Positions 52,838-57,044 of a stretch of 57,044 nucleotides of DNA are shown here, piece by piece. Made by a program: the position numbers and the translations under genes. The notes under the pieces were generated by a model. The model was given only the letters and a program-made list of their open reading frames with translations, ran no database searches and was not told where the DNA came from. Every line of letters starts with the position of its first letter. Positions within the stretch are counted from its first letter, which is position 1. Source of the stretch: Chloroflexota bacterium (GTDB lineage: Bacteria; Chloroflexota; Anaerolineae; 4572-78; J111); contig BOKF01000051.1 in NCBI GenBank assembly GCA_016860845.1, positions 1 to 57,044 on the forward strand, written 5' to 3'.

Positions 52838-52863
52838 ACCCCAGTTTTTGGGGTTTTATTTTT
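52838..52863 (+). terminator. Intrinsic terminator-like hairpin
   Basis: ACCCCA (52838-52843) pairs with TGGGGT (52849-52854) and is followed by TTTATTTTT. The gene it would end is not clear; a small open frame (52800-52916) spans it, with AAGGAG upstream. Confidence 0.5.
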
Positions 52864-53068
52864 CTTGCCCAACAGAATATCTTGTGTTAGACTTGGGCTT
52901 TGGGTTGGCTTTCAGTAAGGGGGAGACGGGCGCAGATAGGAAGAATCTAACGGTGGGCTTGTTGGTTGCGTCTTTCCCTAGTTATCCTATAATCAGCCTT
53001 GTTAAGAGTATTGATTTCACCCCATTTGCTGCATTTGACCAGTTAAACCGATTAAAATGAGGTAAACC

Positions 53069-53866
53069 ATGATAGAACCCTCCCTCAGGGCTCGACTCGA
53101 TCATCATATCATAGCGGCTCAGGCCAGGCTTTACCGCGCAGTAGTGGGCGGCTCATTTGAGATCACTTCCCATTGGGCCCGCGGCTTTAGCGGCCTGCAA
53201 ATTCCTACCTTTAATATCTTTCTACCCCTCGCCGATGAGGGGCTGACCGATGAGACTCTGGCCGATACGGCAGCCTTCTTTTCCTCCCGTGAGACGGTCT
53301 ACGCCATCGAACTGGTTCACGACCACTTTCCTCACGGCCCTGACTATCTCAGCCAACGGCGATATCAACCGTTGCCGCCCCAGCCGGCCATGTACAGCGC
53401 CGGGCCGCTGCAGAACGCGCACTTGAACCCGGCGGTTACGGTGGAACGGGTTGCTACAGTGCCGGGGTTGACTGCTCTGTGCTCCCTGCTGTATGCCGTG
53501 TTCGATTTTCCGCCGGCGGATTTGATCAAGCTCTACTCGACCGCGCACTTCAAAGACGAGCTCAAAAACACGATTCGCCATTACCTGGCCTTTGTGGACG
53601 AAAAGCCGGTTGGGGCAGGCACCATCATTTGTATCAATGGTGCGGCCAGTATTTGGAACGTATGCACCCTTGATGAATACCGGCGGCGGGGGGTAGCGAC
53701 AACCTTATTGCAGCGTATGCTCGACGATGCGGCGGAAAGTGGCTACGAACTGATCATGGTCTATGCCACACCGCTGGCCTACCATCTGTTTAATAAAATG
53801 GGCTTTGGCCTCTTTGCTCAGCGCCAATGGTTCCTGCCGCCGGAACTTAACTATGAAGAAGAGTAA
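53069..53866 (+). CDS. GNAT-family N-acetyltransferase
   Basis: A 265-residue protein with a GNAT domain in the last 120 residues (WNVCTLDEYRRRGVATTLLQ; VYATPLAYHLFNKMGF). The N-terminal half is not recognised. GAGGT precedes the ATG. The arginase-like gene starts 3 bp after its stop and the membrane protein after that overlaps by 14 bases, so the three form one operon. Confidence 0.8.
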   Translation: MIEPSLRARLDHHIIAAQARLYRAVVGGSFEITSHWARGFSGLQIPTFNIFLPLADEGLTDETLADTAAFFSSRETVYAIELVHDHFPHGPDYLSQRRYQPLPPQPAMYSAGPLQNAHLNPAVTVERVATVPGLTALCSLLYAVFDFPPADLIKLYSTAHFKDELKNTIRHYLAFVDEKPVGAGTIICINGAASIWNVCTLDEYRRRGVATTLLQRMLDDAAESGYELIMVYATPLAYHLFNKMGFGLFAQRQWFLPPELNYEEE

Positions 53867-53869
53867 GCC

Positions 53870-54658
53870 ATGAAGCCTATTTATATCTGTGTACCCTATT
53901 TGATGGGCGATTTTAACCCCGCCCGAGCCGCCCTGGCTCGCCACACCTGGCGGCTGGTAACGCCGCTGCTCCCAGAAGCTTCTCCCACCGAGCGAATGGG
54001 CGCGCTCGGCCAGGCCCTGGCGGCTGAAGTGGCGGCGACTCGCGCTGCCGGAAATCTGCCGGTCGTGATCGTTGGCGACTGCACCGCCAGCATCGGTGTG
54101 GTGGCCGGACTGCAACAGACAACGCCCGATTTTACGCTGGTCTGGTACGATGCTCACGGCGATTTTAATACCCATGAGACGACCCCGAGCGGCTTTATCG
54201 GGGGTATGCCGCTGGCGATGCTCTGTGGTCGCGGGGAGCAAACTATCATGGCCGGGGCTGGAACCGGCGTTCACCCTGAGAGCCAGGTTATTTTGACCGA
54301 TGCCCGCGATCTGGACCCGGGTGAAAAGGAAGCCGTCGCTACTGCCGGCCTGACCCACCTGTCCAATGTTGCCGACCTGCTGAACCTCAGCCTGCCAGAC
54401 AAGCCGATTTACATCCACTTCGACAGCGACGTGCTGCGCCTGTCAGATATGTCGGCGGTCAACTATCCGGCCCAGGGTGGCTCTGACCTGGCCACCGTCG
54501 AGGCGTCGTTAGCTCGCCTGGCCCAAACAGGCCGGGTTGTGGCCGTTTCAGTGACCATGTGGAACCCGGAGTTGGATGAAGAGGGCAGCGCCGAACAGAC
54601 AGTGCTGGGGCTGGTCGAACGGCTGGTTGAGCAGCTCCAGGGGCATGAAGTTCATTGA
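53870..54658 (+). CDS. Arginase-family hydrolase with altered metal motif
   Basis: A 262-residue ureohydrolase fold. Motif DAHGDFNTHETT and the later IHFDSDVLRLSDMSAV supply metal ligands of the arginase/agmatinase family, and SVTMWNPELD lies near the C-terminus. The first motif, normally GGDHS, is VGDCTAS, so the first His ligand is replaced by Cys. The protein may bind a different metal, act on another substrate or be inactive. It sits between a GNAT gene and a membrane-protein gene in a tight operon. Confidence 0.8.
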   Translation: MKPIYICVPYLMGDFNPARAALARHTWRLVTPLLPEASPTERMGALGQALAAEVAATRAAGNLPVVIVGDCTASIGVVAGLQQTTPDFTLVWYDAHGDFNTHETTPSGFIGGMPLAMLCGRGEQTIMAGAGTGVHPESQVILTDARDLDPGEKEAVATAGLTHLSNVADLLNLSLPDKPIYIHFDSDVLRLSDMSAVNYPAQGGSDLATVEASLARLAQTGRVVAVSVTMWNPELDEEGSAEQTVLGLVERLVEQLQGHEVH

Positions 54659-55301
54659 TAGTCCCGCCGAGCAAACCACGGCGGTCACCGATGCTATTCT
54701 GGCCCTGGTAGCGTTGGGCGGCCTGCTTTATCTGCGGCAAATCGGCGAGAGAGACCCCTGGAAAGCAGGCCTATGGGCCTGGGCTTTTGGCCTGCTCGCT
54801 CTGGCTGCCGGGTTAGGCGCGGTTGCCCACGGCTTCCAGATGTCTGAAGCCACGAATGGGTGGTTTTGGCGGCCGCTCAACCTGGCCCTCGGCCTGATCG
54901 TTGCCCTGTTTGTGGTTGGGGTCATTTACGATCTATGGGGACGGGCGTTGGCTCAGCTTGCCCTGCCGGTCATGCTCGGTGCCGGCGTCATCTTTTTCGG
55001 GATGACCTTCCTCAGGCCCGGCAAATTCCTGGTTTTTATTGTGTATGAAGCAGTGGCCATGATCTTCGCTTTGGGGGCCTATAGCTGGCTGGCCGCTACT
55101 GGCCGGCTGCCTGGCGCGAGCTGGCTGGCCGCTGGCGTATTGGCGACGATGATTGCCGCAGGGATTCAGGCCGGATGGGATGGCAAAGCGAGACCTTTGA
55201 CCTTCATCTGGCAGTTTGACCAGAACGGCTTGTATCACATTTTGCAGATGGTAGGGGTTGTTTTCCTCTTGATAGGTTTGCGTATAGGATTACTGGCCTG
55301 A
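54645..55301 (+). CDS. Polytopic membrane protein of unknown function
   Basis: A 218-residue protein from ATG 54645, overlapping the previous gene by 14 bases. About seven helices are predicted, with conserved-looking polar residues in LGAVAHGFQMSEATNG and WQFDQNGLYHILQMVG. The His and Asp positions recall hydrolase-like membrane families, but no assignment is justified. It is translationally coupled to the arginase-like gene. Confidence 0.65.
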   Translation: MKFIDSPAEQTTAVTDAILALVALGGLLYLRQIGERDPWKAGLWAWAFGLLALAAGLGAVAHGFQMSEATNGWFWRPLNLALGLIVALFVVGVIYDLWGRALAQLALPVMLGAGVIFFGMTFLRPGKFLVFIVYEAVAMIFALGAYSWLAATGRLPGASWLAAGVLATMIAAGIQAGWDGKARPLTFIWQFDQNGLYHILQMVGVVFLLIGLRIGLLA

Positions 55302-55312
55302 TGTTATGGACC

Positions 55313-55354
55313 ACGCAACACGCACTACGCACCACGTCGTAGTGCGTGTTGCGT
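55313..55354. repeat. Perfect 17-bp inverted repeat
   Basis: ACGCAACACGCACTACG (55313-55329) pairs exactly with CGTAGTGCGTGTTGCGT (55338-55354) around 8 bases. A similar ACGCACCACGCAACACG stretch lies near 3270-3286. It lacks a T-run and sits between the membrane protein and the aldo/keto reductase. Confidence 0.6.
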
Positions 55355-55386
55355 AGTGCGTGAATTTTAACCTGGAGATAACAGCA

Positions 55387-56364
55387 ATGGAGTACAAATT
55401 CTTAGGCAATACCGGCGTTCAAGTTTCCCCCTTGTGCTTTGGTACCATGTCCTTTGGCGGCGACGCCGACGAAGCAACTTCGGCGGCCATGTTTCGGCGC
55501 TGCCGCGAGGCCGGGATTAACTTTTTTGACTGCGCCAATGTCTACCAAAAAGGCGTTTCTGAGGAAATTCTGGGCCGGCTGATGGCTGGTTGCCGTGATG
55601 AGTTGGTGATCACCAGCAAAGTTTACTACCCGATGAGTGACGAAGTCAACGCCAGGGGTGCTTCACGCCGTCACATCGTGGCCGCCGTCGAAGCCAGCCT
55701 GCGGCGGCTCCAAACCGACCGTCTCGACCTGTACTTCATCCATCATTTTGACGAGCATACGCCGCTGGAAGAAACCCTGCGCGTTCTGGATGACTTGGTG
55801 CAGCAGGGCAAGATTCTCTATCCTGCCGCCAGCAACTTTGCCGCCTGGCAAGTGGCTAGGGCTTTGGGGATTTCGGCCAAGGAGGGCTGGGCGCGCTTTG
55901 AGTGTTTGCAGCCGATGTACAATCTGGTCAAACGCCAGGCCGAGGTGGAGATTTTGCCGTTAGCCCAATCCGAAAAACTGGGCGTCATTCCCTACAGCCC
56001 GCTGGGCGGCGGTTTGCTAACCGGCAAATATGGCCCAGCTCGCCGGCCCGAGGCAGGTCGTTTAGTGGAAAACGAGATGTACCAAACCCGGTACGGCTCT
56101 CAATGGGTCTACGAGGTGGCCGAACGGTTCACAAGCTTTGCCCAGGAGCGCGGGTTTGAACCGGCTAGCCTGGCGGTGGCCTGGGTAGCCGGCCATCCCG
56201 CCGTCACTGCGCCCATCATTGGGGCGCGCAGCGTGGCCCAGTTGGAAGGTTCGCTCAAGGCGCTGGAGATCAAGCTGACGCCCGAACTCCGCGCTGAAAT
56301 CTCGGCCCTCTCGCCGGAGCCGGCTGTGGCCACGGATCGGGATGAGGAGCGGGTGACTTTTTGA
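55387..56364 (+). CDS. Aldo/keto reductase
   Basis: A 325-residue NADPH-dependent TIM-barrel enzyme from ATG 55387, with GGAG upstream (the frame is open from 55360). The catalytic tetrad is visible: D48 and Y53 in FFDCANVYQKG, K78 in VITSKVYYP and H119 in DLYFIHHFD. The C-terminal NADP-binding loop is IIGARSVAQLEGS. Substrate unknown. Confidence 0.9.
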   Translation: MEYKFLGNTGVQVSPLCFGTMSFGGDADEATSAAMFRRCREAGINFFDCANVYQKGVSEEILGRLMAGCRDELVITSKVYYPMSDEVNARGASRRHIVAAVEASLRRLQTDRLDLYFIHHFDEHTPLEETLRVLDDLVQQGKILYPAASNFAAWQVARALGISAKEGWARFECLQPMYNLVKRQAEVEILPLAQSEKLGVIPYSPLGGGLLTGKYGPARRPEAGRLVENEMYQTRYGSQWVYEVAERFTSFAQERGFEPASLAVAWVAGHPAVTAPIIGARSVAQLEGSLKALEIKLTPELRAEISALSPEPAVATDRDEERVTF

Positions 56365-56375
56365 CTCACAGGTTC

Positions 56376-56783
56376 TTACCAGAGGATTGATACCAGATTG
56401 GACTCTGAAATACGTTGATCTTTGCTAATGAGAGGCAAATTCAAAGAAAGCGCAGTTGCTGTAATGATTCGGTCAGCCAATTCGGGGATAACAGACCATG
56501 GTACGTGCTGAGCCATGGTGCGGGTGACTGTCTAATCGAGAGGAGCAACGGCATAGCTACCCATAGGTATATCAAGAAGATCGAGAGTCTGATGGAGCAT
56601 GGTGAGCGGGACAATGCCTTTTTCCGCCAGATAAACCATTTCGATAAGCACGATGCCCGGCAGTAGAATTTGATGAATACCGGCATCAGTCTCGGTAAAA
56701 ATACGCTGCGTGTTTGAGGAAAGCCGAGTGCTTTTGGTGAGATGCCAAATTAAAGGGTGAGTATCTGTGACAAATTGGCTCAT
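56376..56783 (-). pseudogene. vapC-like PIN toxin with in-frame amber stop
   Basis: The intact frame gives 135 residues, standard for VapC, if TAG at 56534-56532 (codon 84) is read through. Before it: MSQFVTDTHPLIWHL (Asp7) and LIEMVYLAEKG (Glu48). After it, still in frame: PELADRIITATALSLNLPLI (Asp104), ending LVSILW then TAA at 56376. The stop removes a catalytic acid, so the toxin is presumably dead. ATG 56783 overlaps the antitoxin stop (ATGA). Confidence 0.85.
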
Positions 56784-56913
56784 TCAGGTGCTTCTCCGAA
56801 ATTTGCCCACATTTCTTGTCGAACCCTGGCAATATCTTCCTCTGTAATTGTTAATCCTTCCCAGAGTCCCCCTAAAGTCACAGGGGTGTAAGGCGGCTCT
56901 TTTGTCTGCTTAT
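56780..56913 (-). pseudogene. VapB-type antitoxin, C-terminal fragment
   Basis: The minus-strand frame reads PPYTPVTLGGLWEGLTITEE and DIARVRQEMWANFGEAPE, then TGA overlapping the toxin ATG. This is the typical toxin-binding tail of antitoxins paired with VapC. The N-terminal DNA-binding part is missing because the insertion-sequence copy starts at 56914. Confidence 0.75.
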
Positions 56914-57044
56914 CTAATATTACAGCGCAATGTTGCTAACAAAATAACTAAAAAGACAAAGGCATGGTATGTTTCTCCAACCACGAGCCAAGTGGGAAGG
57001 AGAAAATACCATGCCTAACGAAATTATAACCAAGATACAGTTTA
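56914..57044 (+). mobile_element. Right end copy of the insertion-sequence-like repeat
   Basis: The inverted counterpart of 1-131, facing rightward, out of the window. The foldback arms are at 56961-56978 and 56999-57015. It truncates a vapB antitoxin gene. Confidence 0.7.
57011..57044 (+). CDS. Partial ORF, probable transposase N-terminus
   Basis: ATG at 57011 after GGAAGGAG opens MPNEIITKIQF to the end of the window. It is the same start as at 34-1 on the other strand. Confidence 0.45.
   Translation, partial: MPNEIITKIQF

Larger units (their letters stand above)
52268..53068. other. 800-bp stretch without a confident gene
   Basis: It holds the hairpin at 52321-52348, a short minus-strand open fragment ending at 52600, a stem-loop at 52731-52758, a small open frame at 52800, and a terminator-like hairpin at 52838-52863. 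Base composition is AT-richer than the coding neighbours. No conserved coding pattern is visible apart from these. Confidence 0.6.

Noticed and set aside
52818..53060. 80-residue ORF on the plus strand
   Set aside because: No ribosome-binding site, no family features, and it runs through a terminator-like hairpin.
1..57044. Terminal inverted repeats of a linear replicon or phage
   Set aside because: The right copy truncates an antitoxin gene and both copies carry the same translation start; there are no phage structural or replication genes. An insertion sequence is simpler, but not fully excluded.

Overview
The window looks like a fragment of a Chloroflexota (Anaerolineae-like) chromosome. 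This is inferred from protein character, not from a marker phylogeny: moderately high GC, frequent TTG and GTG starts, a surface protein with a Pro/Thr-rich linker, a divergent solitary GroEL-like protein, a YqhQ-type DUF1385 protein, and many short palindromic dispersed repeats. There is no rRNA or tRNA gene and no CRISPR array. Both ends are inverted copies of one 131-bp sequence (3 differences) that holds the start of an outward-reading ORF, so the window most likely ends in two copies of an insertion sequence.

Region by region. 0.1-5.3 kb: a LacI-type regulator with three operators, a surface protein, ribosomal protein S20, an FtsK-like ATPase behind a LexA-box-like promoter, and small proteins. 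5.3-14 kb: homoserine dehydrogenase, a LipM-like ligase, a TetR/esterase pair, a DUF421 protein, an acetyltransferase, Era GTPase with a TPR protein, and YqhQ. 14-21 kb: a disaccharide-use locus with a second LacI regulator, cellobiose phosphorylase (GH94) and a secreted GH116 glucosidase fused to an esterase domain. 21.5-31.3 kb: DUF2330, a GroEL-like protein, an Asp-box repeat protein, two GT4 glycosyltransferases, DUF1786 and a histidine kinase with a Cys cluster. 31.3-35.8 kb: a repeat-rich block with about ten copies of an 80-83 bp palindromic repeat, an HU-like protein, an array of ten 22-23 bp units, and a type IIG restriction-modification gene cut off exactly at a repeat next to a small GIY-YIG nuclease gene. 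35.8-42 kb: a homocysteine methyltransferase/MTHFR fusion, a NuoE-NuoF fusion, and GNAT, Nudix and LysE genes.

42-50.2 kb carries the most coherent system, a soluble NAD(P)-linked formate dehydrogenase operon: NuoE-like, NuoF-GltD fusion, a catalytic subunit whose in-frame UGA is selenocysteine (bacterial SECIS hairpin present), a HoxU-like iron-sulfur protein and a DinB-like protein. The NuoF (NAD/FMN) and GltD (FAD/NADPH) modules in one chain suggest electron bifurcation or transhydrogenation linked to formate/CO2. An acetyl-CoA hydrolase/CoA-transferase follows on the other strand. 52.3-57 kb: an 800-bp gap with hairpins, a GNAT, an arginase-like protein with an altered metal motif, a membrane protein, an aldo/keto reductase and a decayed vapBC module cut by the right-hand insertion sequence.

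The strongest items for follow-up are the selenoprotein formate dehydrogenase with its fused bifurcation-type partner, the GIY-YIG/repeat island in a broken restriction gene, the tandem array at 32.86-33.07 kb, the GH116-esterase fusion, and the matching insertion-sequence ends with a foldback over the ribosome-binding site.
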